DNA from: Nonomuraea candida
Lineage (GTDB): Bacteria > Actinomycetota > Actinomycetes > Streptosporangiales > Streptosporangiaceae
NCBI RefSeq assembly: GCF_000725485.1
Contig: NZ_JOAG01000075.1
Location: forward strand, 1-19,115
Direction: 5' to 3'
Length of the DNA: 19,115 nt
Of the stretch, positions 1 to 7,938 are shown one piece after another; position 1 is the stretch's first letter, and every line of letters starts with the position of its first letter. A program made the position numbers and the translations under genes. The notes under the pieces are model-generated. The model was not told the DNA's origin. It searched no databases and saw only the letters and a list, made by a program, of their open reading frames with translations.

Positions 1-101
1 TCGTGGCGGGTGGCGGCCAGCAGGTGGACCGTGGTGCCGTCGGCGGTGCGGCTGCCACGCAGCGTCTTACCGTCCACGGCCAGGCCGGACAGCGGATGCC
101 C
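1..101 (-). pseudogene. ISAs1-family transposase fragment (truncated, runs off the left edge)
   Basis: Read on the minus strand, codons from 101 to the window edge give an open stretch containing LAVDGKTLRGSRTADGT followed by VHLLAATRH. The AVDGKTLRGSR block with a VHLLAA continuation is the hallmark of ISAs1-type DDE transposases, where the D of VDGK is the first catalytic aspartate. The frame meets a TGA at 102-104, directly before the conserved block, and I see no transposase-like N-terminal half further upstream (104-350). The N-terminal part is therefore missing or destroyed, while the remainder continues beyond position 1. This is the clearest sign that the left part of the window has been shaped by insertion sequences. 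Family assignment rests on motif memory only. Confidence 0.6.
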
Positions 102-350
102 TCAAACCGCCCGGTCTCACCGAGCCCGCGTGCGTCTCACCAGCCCAGACGCATCGGCCCTAACCGAGGAGCAGCTCCTCTTTGAGGTGAGCGAATAAAA
201 CTGGAATCTCTACAGTCGGGCATATGCAGGTAACGCTACATGCATCGCGAACGATGGATTGTGAGACACTCGCGAATTTCACCAATAGCAGATCGGCCAC
301 TACCTGGGAACAAGGGTCCCTCGGTCCCGGCTTCTCCGGCATAGCTGACG
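102..350. other. Intergenic stretch with two small hairpins
   Basis: No convincing gene is seen. Two dyads are visible: TGCGTCT (131-137) with AGACGCA (147-153), and the near-perfect GAGGAGC-A-GCTCCTC at 166-180. Either could be a terminator relic of the adjacent insertion sequence or of the minus-strand gene ending at 351, but neither has a T tract. Base composition drops noticeably from about 180 onward. Confidence 0.4.
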
Positions 351-1223
351 CTACGCAGCCCAATCCATCCCAATATCGGTTACCTCGACCCGCTGCACTC
401 GTGGGTCGCCCTGAAGCCTCCGGATGACTTCTGGTGATGCCGTTACAACGAATCCATGCACGAGCGGGTTCATGGAACTGCTCCTAAGGGAGTCCAGGCT
501 GAGACCGAAGGCGGCCAATGCATCGGTATCGTCACCGTTAAGCGATGCCACCCATTGTTGAAACTGGTTGACACGCAGGTGACCGGCGGAGCCGCAATCA
601 AATCCCATTGTGCCACACGGGCCACCAGACCAGGTTAGCAGCTTTGTTCCTCTACCGCCTACTGGACCAAGAACCACAGCACTGATCCGGCTGTCCCACA
701 TCTCCCATGCCTCGTCGAGGACCTCCTCGCTCTGCGGTGTGCGCAATGCAACCACAGCTGTTATCACTAGCGGATCTTCCAGTTGCGCTAACAGCCTATT
801 AAGATAGTTCGAGGTCCGCTTCGGGGGGCGCCTACTATCGCCGAGAGCAGCTATTGAGTCGGTAGTAAGCGTTTGTTCCAGACGAGGCCTCTCAATCGTT
901 CCCGCCGAGGAGAGTCGTAAGGCGACGGTAAACCTGTGCCATTGAAATGAGTTTCTGAAGTAGGCAGACCGCGGACTAATTGGAATTTCTATGATGCCAT
1001 CCCGTGGGTGGATATCAAAATTTGCGCTTTCCATATTAAAATAGTCGACAATGTAACCTGGGCTAGATATGCTGAAAGCATTTACGATCACCCTACGTGC
1101 ATGCTCTTCAGTAACATACTTTCCCCACGGGCCGGACCCTCGAAAAGCCACGAACCCTCCCGCAGCAGCAACTAGAAGAATCACTACAGCCACGAGTCCC
1201 TTGCGTCGAAGTTTCGTATGCAT
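351..1223 (-). CDS. Membrane-anchored protein of unknown function, 290 aa
   Basis: The product starts with a basic n-region (MHTKLRRKG) and one hydrophobic segment at about residues 8-27. There is no clear signal-peptidase site, so it is probably a type II membrane protein with its bulk outside the cell. The extracytoplasmic part has two cysteines (203 and 210) that could pair. The last ~35 residues (HGFVVTASPEVIRRLQGD, then VEVTDIG) recall the C-terminal domain of some anti-sigma or sigma-regulator membrane proteins, but the resemblance is weak and no sigma factor gene is adjacent. The ATG is supported by GAGAGG about 6 nt upstream. Codon use is much less GC-biased than in the genes right of 8300, consistent with recent acquisition. 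It lies downstream of the giant secreted-protein gene, same strand, but hairpins separate them, so it is probably transcribed separately. Function is unrecognised. Confidence 0.75.
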   Translation of the reverse strand: MHTKLRRKGLVAVVILLVAAAGGFVAFRGSGPWGKYVTEEHARRVIVNAFSISSPGYIVDYFNMESANFDIHPRDGIIEIPISPRSAYFRNSFQWHRFTVALRLSSAGTIERPRLEQTLTTDSIAALGDSRRPPKRTSNYLNRLLAQLEDPLVITAVVALRTPQSEEVLDEAWEMWDSRISAVVLGPVGGRGTKLLTWSGGPCGTMGFDCGSAGHLRVNQFQQWVASLNGDDTDALAAFGLSLDSLRSSSMNPLVHGFVVTASPEVIRRLQGDPRVQRVEVTDIGMDWAA

Positions 1224-1261
1224 GCAGCCTCTCTCGAATTATTCAGTCATCTGTCCAGCAT

Positions 1262-1308
1262 CCCTCACTGCTTGGGAGCAAAGGTGTACCCAAGATTAGA
1301 TGTGAGGG
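1262..1308 (-). promoter_or_regulatory. Nested inverted repeat in the leader of the 351-1223 gene
   Basis: Outer arms CCCTCAC (1262-1268) and GTGAGGG (1302-1308) enclose inner arms CTTGGG (1271-1276) and CCCAAG (1289-1294), with a 12-nt loop. Both pairs are perfect, separated by a 2/7-nt internal bulge. It lies 39-85 nt before the start codon of the downstream minus-strand gene. It could be an RNA leader structure, an operator, or a second terminator for the upstream giant gene. Confidence 0.45.
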
Positions 1309-1324
1309 TGCCGGGCTGCAAGGC

Positions 1325-1364
1325 GGCTGGTTGGGGCCCTCATGGTTTAGAGCTCCAACCAGCC
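1325..1364 (-). terminator. Hairpin terminator after the giant secreted-protein gene
   Basis: GGCTGGTTGG (1325-1334) pairs perfectly with CCAACCAGCC (1355-1364). The stem can extend by about 3 pairs (G-T, G-C, C-G), leaving a loop of about 14 nt. It starts 17 nt past the stop codon at 1381-1383 in the direction of transcription. There is no U tract, which is common for actinobacterial terminators. Confidence 0.65.
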
Positions 1365-1380
1365 AAAGTCTGCTCAAGGT

Positions 1381-4300
1381 CTAGTTGAGCCCACCTGTCA
1401 GCGTGGGATCCGGGACGGTGCACCCCTTGTTGGCGAGCCGCATGTTGAATACGCCTTTCTCGCGGATCACCCTACAGCGGTAGGCATGTTCGGCAACCAC
1501 CAGATACTTGGCGCTCTTGACCGTGAAGTCGAACTTCACTCGGCCGACCATTTTGTGCGCGAAACTATCGATGCTACAAGTATTCAGATGCTTCGCCGTG
1601 CAACGAATGTAGATCGCTGCTCCGTTTGCCTTATCGGCAACGATGTTGGGTTGCGTGTCTGCGAAGTTGTTCTCCGCTCTGTCGATGCATTGCTCACCCT
1701 GAACTTGGCCGTATGACAGGCCGACGTCGGCAGCCTGCTCACTTGTTCCGAGTGTCAGGCCGGCACTGATCTGGGTTGAATCGAGGCTATGCTCATAGCA
1801 AGCTCCGGCCCTCATCTCCATGGCCTTGGTCTTCTTGTCGTCGATTTCGTAGGACTTTTTCAAAGCCTTGAGGAGATTTTTCGTAAACGTCGGAAGAGGC
1901 TTCTTCGGATTCCATTCTGCGCTGTTGCCAGGGAAGATGTAGAGCCAATTCTCGAAACGCTGCGCAGACCATGACTTCAGCGGATCTTCAGCGGCATCAG
2001 GATCCCAGGGCTTCCACGTGGAGACGATGGAAGACTGGATGTACCAGTTCTTGCGCCCGAGGCTTTGAATGATCTCGCAGTAATTCTGCTGGTGAGTGAT
2101 ACTGCAGCGCTTGTTCGATTTTCCAGCGGAGGGCAGCCCAAGTGGCGACATGCCGCCCCCGACGGCGCCTCCTCCTTCGTTGTCGGCGCACACTCGGCGG
2201 ACGGTGTTGCTTGCCAGCCGCTCTGGCCGAAAACCTTCAGGATCGACAAAACCAGCGCAGGCATCGATGCTGTCGGTGGAATCCCGGTAGTCCGGAAGCG
2301 GCATCTGAATGATGGTCATGTTGCCACACCTATCGAAGGCGTGTGCCTCGATAGTGGGCGCGCTGGGCTCAATCTGACCCAGGACACCAACACCTGAGGT
2401 GCTCGGCGCTTTGGTACTGGGTCCACCGGTATCATTGGTGGTCCACGTGCGCTTCACTTCCGCCACCACGTGCATAGTTCCGTTGAGTCCAGGCTTCACA
2501 ACGGCGTCGCTCAGCGTGACAGTTGAATCGCTCCTGCTCTTGCCCGCCCGTGCGAGCTCTTCTCGCTGCTCCACAAGCGCGGTGTTCAGGAGTGACAGCT
2601 TAGCGGTGTTCGGCGCGCTTGCGGTCACCCCAGGGGCCTCCCAGATGGTCGCGGCACGCCCCTCTACGACCGCATCCTGCGCCTGGTAATAGGCCTTGAC
2701 TCGATCGATGTACGCCTGTGCTCCAGACTCGGATGCAGTCCTGGTCTGCGGTTGCTCGCCGTCAAGGAACGGGATGCACGGAGTGGCCGCATCCTTGACT
2801 GGCGGCGGCGGCACGGCCTTGGGCGCAACGGGTGTTGCTTCCCAGTCGCTCTGGCCGAAAGCGGTCTTGGCGCGCACCTTGAGCGTGTGCGCCTCACCAT
2901 TCGTCAGACCGGTGATCGCCGCATATGGGACGGTCACACTCATGGTTTTGACCACCGTGCCGGTGCTATTAGCCACCTCCACGTCGTAACCGTCCAACAT
3001 CGCCAGGCTGCCGTTGTTTATCGGCAAGCCCCAGCTGGCGATGGCACTTGCGTCCCCGGCCTGGGCGACGAGGTTGAGCACTTTGCTCGGCGGACCAGCC
3101 GGAAGGTACGTGAGTACCAATGACGGTTGCTCGGCCGCCTCACCGAAAGTGATCACTTCGTCCGTGCTGGAGGTGAGCAACAGCCAACGGAAAGCATCGT
3201 CGGCGATGTCGGCCTTGGGAGCAGTGATCGGTAGCGTAAAGTCGCCGCCTGCGTCGGTATCCCGACCCAGATCAGTGCCCATAGTCTCGTTGGTGATAGG
3301 CCTCTTCAACGGCGTGGCGGTGATTATCGCGTCCCCTGGACACGATCCGGTTGCACACGTTGGAGCGCCAAGGTTGAGGACACCTTCGTTTATCGCTGCT
3401 CCATCCGGGAGTTCAGCGAGCTTGAACCCAATGACGGCGGCGGTCTTAGCGGTGCCGGTGCCACCGATCCGTATCACCGTGTCGTCGGCCACCGGGCATG
3501 GCTGACCGTCGCAGGCAGTCGGGTCGGTCTTGGCGGTCTTGATGACGAAGCTGTCTTTGCCCAACGTCAGATGCCGGACGTCCTCCACTGGGGGCGGCGG
3601 GGGTGTGCCGGGGGTGGTGAAGGAGACCGGGGCGGTCTTGGGGGTGCAGACCTCCTCGATCAGGGGAGTGGTGGGTGTGGTTGGCGTGGGAGTCGGGGTG
3701 GGAGTAGGCGTTGGCGTCGGGGTGGCTCCCACCGCAGTTTGCATGTCTGCCTGGATTTCGGCGGCGGTCTGCGCGCGGTTGTAGATGCGCAGTTCGTCGA
3801 TCGCGCCGCTGAAGTATTCGCCCCAGTTGGTGTTGGCGCCGATCTGCAGGGCGCCTCCGGAGTCTTCCAGGGTTCCGATCGGCTTCTGCGCGACCTGCTG
3901 TCCGTTCACGTACAGGCGGGCGGTGGTGCCGTCGTGGGTGACCGCCAGGTGCGACCAGGTGCCGGTCGAGAGGGCAGTAGTGCCGTCGACCTGCTGGTGT
4001 GCCCCTCCGGAGCGCAGCCAGCTGCTGGGTACGGCTCCGTTGGATGCGTACAAGCCATATCCGACGCCCGCAGTGTAATCCTTGAAGGCGACGCTGCGCC
4101 AACTGCCTAGGTTGGTGGGGTTGATCCACGCGGACATGGTCATCCCCTGGGGCAATGCCAGAGTGGCATTGTGCGGGACGGTGACCTTGCTGGACGTGCC
4201 GTTGAAGGACAGCGCCTGGCCGAACTTTCCGGTGGTCCAGGTGGTGTTCTGGGCAGTGCCGGCGTTGTTCTTGCCGGACGTGTCGCCGACGCTTGTCCCG

Positions 4301-7161
4301 CTACCTTCGTTCATGCCGTAGGCCGCCACGAGTCCCTGTGGAAGCGGCGTGGGAGTGGAGGTGGGCGTCGGTGTGGGTGTTGGTGTGGGGCTCGGCGTGG
4401 TTAGGCCGCCCTGGCCGACTACGCAGGCCACCATCTGCCACTTGTAGGTGGTGCCGGGCTGGACGGTGTTGGCGGGAATCTGGAAGGAGGCGCGTTCGCC
4501 GCCGTTGACGTTGCGTACTCCGAACGGGGCCGAACCGACCGGGGTTCCGGCGTTGTCGTACAGGTAGTACTTGGCGGTTACCGGGCCGCCGGAGGGCCGG
4601 TTGACCATACCGGACAGGATCGGCTGGGCCGGATCCGCCATACCGGTCTCAGTGTCGGTGGGCAGCGTCGCCGCGTCGGAGGTGATGCGGTAGGCCGGGC
4701 TCTCGTTGCAGGACGGCGGTGTTACGCCGGTACGGCAGGCCTTGACCACGAACTTGAAGCTGGCCGGGTTGTCCAGGGAGAAGATCCTCTCCGGGGTCTG
4801 GCCGGCGGGCACGTTGTTGTTGGTGGTGGTGCCCGGAGCGGTGACCATCGTGCGCAGGTCCGCGGCCGACAATACGCGCTGATAGACGTGGACGTCGTCG
4901 ATGGCACCGGTAAAAGGCGTGCGGATGCCGGCGATCTGTCCCTTGCCGAACTGGAAGGGGCCGCGCGCGTTCCACTTCACGGTGTGGTCGCGTTCGTCGG
5001 ACAACTCTCCGTCGACGAATAGGCGGATCTTGTGGGCGGACTGGTCGTACTGGACGGCCAGATGGGTCCACAGGCCGACCCTGGCGATATTCTTGGATGC
5101 TGCCCACAGCTCGCGGATGGTAGTGGGGTCGTCCTGAGTGACCAGGTCGAAGGCCCACCGCTGATCCATCCCCGAGTAGCCGGAGGCACTGAACGCCAGG
5201 GTGAAGGCAGGCTGGTTGATGCCTTTCTGGGCGAAGACCACCTGGTCTTTCGTGCTGTCATCGAGGCGGACCCAAGCCGTCACCGTGTAGCTCTGATCGG
5301 TGTTGAGCACGGGACCAGAGGTCGAACCGGACGCTCCATTGAGCTTGAGGGCTTGACTGACCTGCCCGGGCACCCGGCTGTAGTCGCCCGACAGCGTGAT
5401 GGGCAGATTGTTGCCGGAAGCGTCCGCCGCAGTGGCACCGGAGGTTTCATCCAGTTTCCAGTGGGCCGCCTCACCAGTGGGAAGCTGTGCGGGTGGGGGA
5501 GCCATGGTGGAGTCGTTGACGCTGACCGTGTAATCCAGCGGGGTGGCTTCCGGCACCCTGGACTTGTAGGTGACCTTGACGGCGGTGGAACGAGCGATGG
5601 CGTCGTTGCCGTTCAGCGAGTCGATCGACTCGGCCGACACGGTCGGAATCTCCGGCGGCAGCACCCAATCCACGCTCAGCCTGGGCACGTTCTGGCCCCA
5701 CAGTTGCGCCCAGAAGTAGAAGGATTCCGAGGGAGCGTTCAGCGGGAGTGCGGATTCTTCGGTCAGCTGGAGCATCAGACCGTGGTTGGCTGCACCGCCC
5801 GCCCATGCCTGAGTCATCGCGGTCAGATCCCAGCTCCACACCGAGCCGTTGCCGCGCGGCAAATCGCAAGCGCTGATAGAGGTGCGTCCCTCTGCGGTGG
5901 TAGACGGCTGCCTGCTCCAGAACGTCTGATCAGCCACCCACGCGCTGGTGATACGGTTGGCAAAGATCGACTGCCAGCTGGCCTGGCAGGCGCTGGCGGC
6001 CTCGCGGAGCGTTAGCTGCATGGTGGCCCTGACCACCTGGCGTCCGGAGATCGGACTGGTGTCGAAGGCCATCAACGCCCGCCGCGAACGTGGATTAGGC
6101 GTGCACACTTGGTTCGGCCAGGTTCCCGTGCACGTCTGGTAGTTCTCCCGTCCCACCATGCCAGGGGCGATCTGTGAGTTGGGCGACATGATGCCCACTT
6201 CCTGGGTGATGCCCAAGGTGGTGGTGGGATCGACGGTCACCGGGTACTGGGTGGCCGGGTCGGCCAGCCACGCCGCATCCGGCTTGAGCACCAGGACGCT
6301 CTGCCCGTCCCTGGTCTCCACGCTGGTCTTGACCTTGGCCTCACGGCCCGGCCGGTTGTCGGTGGTGTTGTCCGCGGCAGCATCCCACATCCGAGGTGCC
6401 GGCGCCGACAGAGCGGTCTTGGCCTTGCTGTCCTTGAGGGCCAGTCCGCCTCCCTGGGTCATCGAGAGCGTCAAACCGGCGGCTTGCACGGGTAGACGGA
6501 ACTCCACCGGCTTGGTCGGCCGCTCGCGCAGCACCACGTCATGCCGGAACCCTGTGGGCAGGGCCGTGACGATCAGATCGGCGCCCGGGCCCGCGGCGTC
6601 GACGTATCGAGCGGCATTTCCGGTGATTTCCGGGCGCGGCAGTGGCGTCTCCCAGAATAGGGCGACACGCTCTTTCTCGTCCCGCTTTAGTGAGACGAAG
6701 GGGCCATCGCCGCCGAGAGAGAAGCTCACGTCGGCCTTTGCCAGTTTCGGCTTCAGAACGCCGTCCTGCTCCACGAGGCTGGTATCGATCCAGCCCCAGG
6801 TACCGTTGGCCTGCTTGAGCTGCACCGGCCCGCCGTAGGACTGCGTGGTCAGATGCCCGTCAGGAAAGGCCCACACGCGGGAACTTTCGGTGAAGCCCAC
6901 CTCTACCGGCACTGGCTGCCCGGACTGGCGCGCCTGATCAACCGCCGCCCGCAGCGGCGCGTCAGGATCCTCAGGTTTGGGGAAGGTCGTCATCGACGGA
7001 GGAGCAGGTGTTGCGCTTGGGGCCGGTTCCGGATCCGCTGATGCCACCGCGGTTCCTGCCACTAGCAGCGATGCTGCCACCGTGAGCATTGTGGCTGCAG
7101 AGAGACGACGGCGCGGTTTGCCCTTCCGGCTCGTCGTGCTGGCTAACTGGTTCACTGACAT
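1381..7161 (-). CDS. Giant secreted LamG/DNRLRE multidomain protein, 1926 aa
   Basis: This is an exported, probably cell-surface or matrix protein. A signal peptide (basic KPRRR, hydrophobic core to about residue 42, AxA-like AVASA) is followed by a Pro/Ala stretch. Domains in order: N-terminal beta-rich region 75-310; DNRLRE-like domain 310-500; LamG/concanavalin-like jellyroll 565-770 (AHWKLDETSG at its start, FTGAIDDVHVYQRVLS at its end); beta-rich linker 785-915; Pro/Thr linker 921-940; second LamG 943-1143 (FSGAIDELRIYNRAQT); Pro/Thr linker 1147-1166; second DNRLRE 1196-1353; fibronectin III 1356-1447; unrecognised region 1460-1926. The last 240 residues hold eight cysteines, suggesting disulfides outside the cell. 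Relatives often carry RHS repeats, but none is present here. No sortase motif or C-terminal membrane anchor is seen. The ATG at 7161 has only a weak ribosome site, and the GTG two codons later is an alternative. The 3' third is less GC-rich than the rest. Confidence 0.85.
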   Translation of the reverse strand: MSVNQLASTTSRKGKPRRRLSAATMLTVAASLLVAGTAVASADPEPAPSATPAPPSMTTFPKPEDPDAPLRAAVDQARQSGQPVPVEVGFTESSRVWAFPDGHLTTQSYGGPVQLKQANGTWGWIDTSLVEQDGVLKPKLAKADVSFSLGGDGPFVSLKRDEKERVALFWETPLPRPEITGNAARYVDAAGPGADLIVTALPTGFRHDVVLRERPTKPVEFRLPVQAAGLTLSMTQGGGLALKDSKAKTALSAPAPRMWDAAADNTTDNRPGREAKVKTSVETRDGQSVLVLKPDAAWLADPATQYPVTVDPTTTLGITQEVGIMSPNSQIAPGMVGRENYQTCTGTWPNQVCTPNPRSRRALMAFDTSPISGRQVVRATMQLTLREAASACQASWQSIFANRITSAWVADQTFWSRQPSTTAEGRTSISACDLPRGNGSVWSWDLTAMTQAWAGGAANHGLMLQLTEESALPLNAPSESFYFWAQLWGQNVPRLSVDWVLPPEIPTVSAESIDSLNGNDAIARSTAVKVTYKSRVPEATPLDYTVSVNDSTMAPPPAQLPTGEAAHWKLDETSGATAADASGNNLPITLSGDYSRVPGQVSQALKLNGASGSTSGPVLNTDQSYTVTAWVRLDDSTKDQVVFAQKGINQPAFTLAFSASGYSGMDQRWAFDLVTQDDPTTIRELWAASKNIARVGLWTHLAVQYDQSAHKIRLFVDGELSDERDHTVKWNARGPFQFGKGQIAGIRTPFTGAIDDVHVYQRVLSAADLRTMVTAPGTTTNNNVPAGQTPERIFSLDNPASFKFVVKACRTGVTPPSCNESPAYRITSDAATLPTDTETGMADPAQPILSGMVNRPSGGPVTAKYYLYDNAGTPVGSAPFGVRNVNGGERASFQIPANTVQPGTTYKWQMVACVVGQGGLTTPSPTPTPTPTPTSTPTPLPQGLVAAYGMNEGSGTSVGDTSGKNNAGTAQNTTWTTGKFGQALSFNGTSSKVTVPHNATLALPQGMTMSAWINPTNLGSWRSVAFKDYTAGVGYGLYASNGAVPSSWLRSGGAHQQVDGTTALSTGTWSHLAVTHDGTTARLYVNGQQVAQKPIGTLEDSGGALQIGANTNWGEYFSGAIDELRIYNRAQTAAEIQADMQTAVGATPTPTPTPTPTPTPTTPTTPLIEEVCTPKTAPVSFTTPGTPPPPPVEDVRHLTLGKDSFVIKTAKTDPTACDGQPCPVADDTVIRIGGTGTAKTAAVIGFKLAELPDGAAINEGVLNLGAPTCATGSCPGDAIITATPLKRPITNETMGTDLGRDTDAGGDFTLPITAPKADIADDAFRWLLLTSSTDEVITFGEAAEQPSLVLTYLPAGPPSKVLNLVAQAGDASAIASWGLPINNGSLAMLDGYDVEVANSTGTVVKTMSVTVPYAAITGLTNGEAHTLKVRAKTAFGQSDWEATPVAPKAVPPPPVKDAATPCIPFLDGEQPQTRTASESGAQAYIDRVKAYYQAQDAVVEGRAATIWEAPGVTASAPNTAKLSLLNTALVEQREELARAGKSRSDSTVTLSDAVVKPGLNGTMHVVAEVKRTWTTNDTGGPSTKAPSTSGVGVLGQIEPSAPTIEAHAFDRCGNMTIIQMPLPDYRDSTDSIDACAGFVDPEGFRPERLASNTVRRVCADNEGGGAVGGGMSPLGLPSAGKSNKRCSITHQQNYCEIIQSLGRKNWYIQSSIVSTWKPWDPDAAEDPLKSWSAQRFENWLYIFPGNSAEWNPKKPLPTFTKNLLKALKKSYEIDDKKTKAMEMRAGACYEHSLDSTQISAGLTLGTSEQAADVGLSYGQVQGEQCIDRAENNFADTQPNIVADKANGAAIYIRCTAKHLNTCSIDSFAHKMVGRVKFDFTVKSAKYLVVAEHAYRCRVIREKGVFNMRLANKGCTVPDPTLTGGLN
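3664..3723 (-). repeat. 6-bp degenerate tandem repeat encoding the second Pro/Thr linker
   Basis: On the plus strand this reads as repeated GGxGTx-type hexamers; on the coding strand it is an alternating Thr-Pro run at residues 1147-1166 between the second LamG and second DNRLRE domains. It is a flexible extracellular linker and a likely site of slippage length variation. Confidence 0.7.
4342..4401 (-). repeat. 6-bp degenerate tandem repeat encoding the first Pro/Thr linker
   Basis: A second Pro/Thr/Ser alternating run (residues 921-940) encoded by similar hexamers, directly before the second LamG domain. The two linkers share codon pattern and bracket one LamG module, consistent with module duplication or shuffling. 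Confidence 0.7.
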
Positions 7162-7169
7162 CCGATCCG

Positions 7170-7205
7170 CTGAGGGGTAAATAGCAAATAAGCTTTACCT
7201 CTCAG
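7170..7205. promoter_or_regulatory. 12-bp inverted repeat upstream of the giant gene
   Basis: CTGAGGGGTAAA (7170-7181) faces TTTACCTCTCAG (7194-7205) across a 12-nt spacer; 11 of 12 positions match, and in plus-strand RNA the odd pair is G-U. It lies 8-44 nt before the ATG at 7161 and contains the stop codon (7195-7197) of the upstream minus-strand ORF. It may be an operator, an attenuator, or a terminator for that ORF. The surrounding 7165-7265 is A/T-rich, so the giant gene's promoter is probably here, but I cannot fix -35 and -10 boxes. Confidence 0.5.
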
Positions 7206-7938
7206 CAAAATCATTTCGCAATATGAGATGAATCACCATAAATTGACCATAAATAGAAGTAACAATCTGGCGCCCAGAACGATGGCTCCAGATGACCAGC
7301 CTCTCCTTGGGCGGGTCTTGCAGCATGTCGTTACGGTCGGGGATGTACTGCTCGTGCATCGCGACGTGGAGCAGCGTTCGCACATCGTCGGGGTCCAGCC
7401 CGTGCATTGCGCACTGCCGCTCCAGCAGTGAGTGCGGCGGCGCGCGGTGGATCTCGGCCGACGTCACGGGGGCGTACTTGTAGACGCACCAGAGCGGTTC
7501 GGCCCCGTCCACGTGCGGCGCAACCGGTATCCCGGTGTCGCGGCGCGGGGTGTGCGTGTATCTGTTGGCGCCGGAGGGGACCTCGAACGTGGCCTCCCTC
7601 GCGAACCGGTCGTCCCTCGTCAGTAGGCGGGTGTAGTTCGTGCCGGCGCCCGCCAGGATGAACCTGATCTCCGGGTATGTGGCGCCCGGCGGCGCGAACT
7701 CCAGCCGCCGCCCCGTGGCGGCGATACGGATGAACGCGCCCATGATGGTCTTGCCGTCGATGGCGGTGGCGGTCAGCTTGGCCGCGTTCCACCGAGCCCG
7801 CGGCGGCTTGTCGAGCGTGACCGCGTTGACCTTCAGGTGCGGGGTCTCGGTCGCGAGTGCTTGGATCAGGCCGCCGGTGATGGTGTTAGCGATCACGGCA
7901 TGGGCCGCGTTGTCCGTGCCGTCGATGATGTTCGTCAC
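7195..7938 (-). CDS. Unknown protein, 247 aa, possibly phage-derived and truncated
   Basis: The open frame extends upstream to 8124, but the GTG at 7938 is the better start. It overlaps as GTGA with the stop (7937-7935) of a different upstream frame, the usual coupled arrangement, and the product then starts MTNIIDGTDNAAHAV. I do not recognise the family. Visible features are an Ala/Ile/Thr-rich N-terminal half with no signal peptide or membrane span, and a charged C-terminal half (MHGLDPDDVRTLLHVAMHEQ). The last ~22 residues are encoded in abruptly A/T-rich DNA right at the composition boundary, which suggests the original 3' end was replaced by the junction. Position next to a frame-broken, possibly tail-like remnant suggests a phage or tailocin origin, which is inference. 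It may not be functional. Confidence 0.45.
   Translation of the reverse strand: MTNIIDGTDNAAHAVIANTITGGLIQALATETPHLKVNAVTLDKPPRARWNAAKLTATAIDGKTIMGAFIRIAATGRRLEFAPPGATYPEIRFILAGAGTNYTRLLTRDDRFAREATFEVPSGANRYTHTPRRDTGIPVAPHVDGAEPLWCVYKYAPVTSAEIHRAPPHSLLERQCAMHGLDPDDVRTLLHVAMHEQYIPDRNDMLQDPPKERLVIWSHRSGRQIVTSIYGQFMVIHLILRNDFAER

Noticed and set aside
7039..7161. Tat export signal on the giant protein
   Set aside because: The PRRRLS stretch lacks the full S/T-R-R-x-F-L-K consensus; an ordinary Sec signal is more likely.
1381..7161. RHS/polymorphic toxin protein
   Set aside because: No YD/RHS repeats and no recognised toxin domain at the C-terminus; only the N-terminal architecture is shared.
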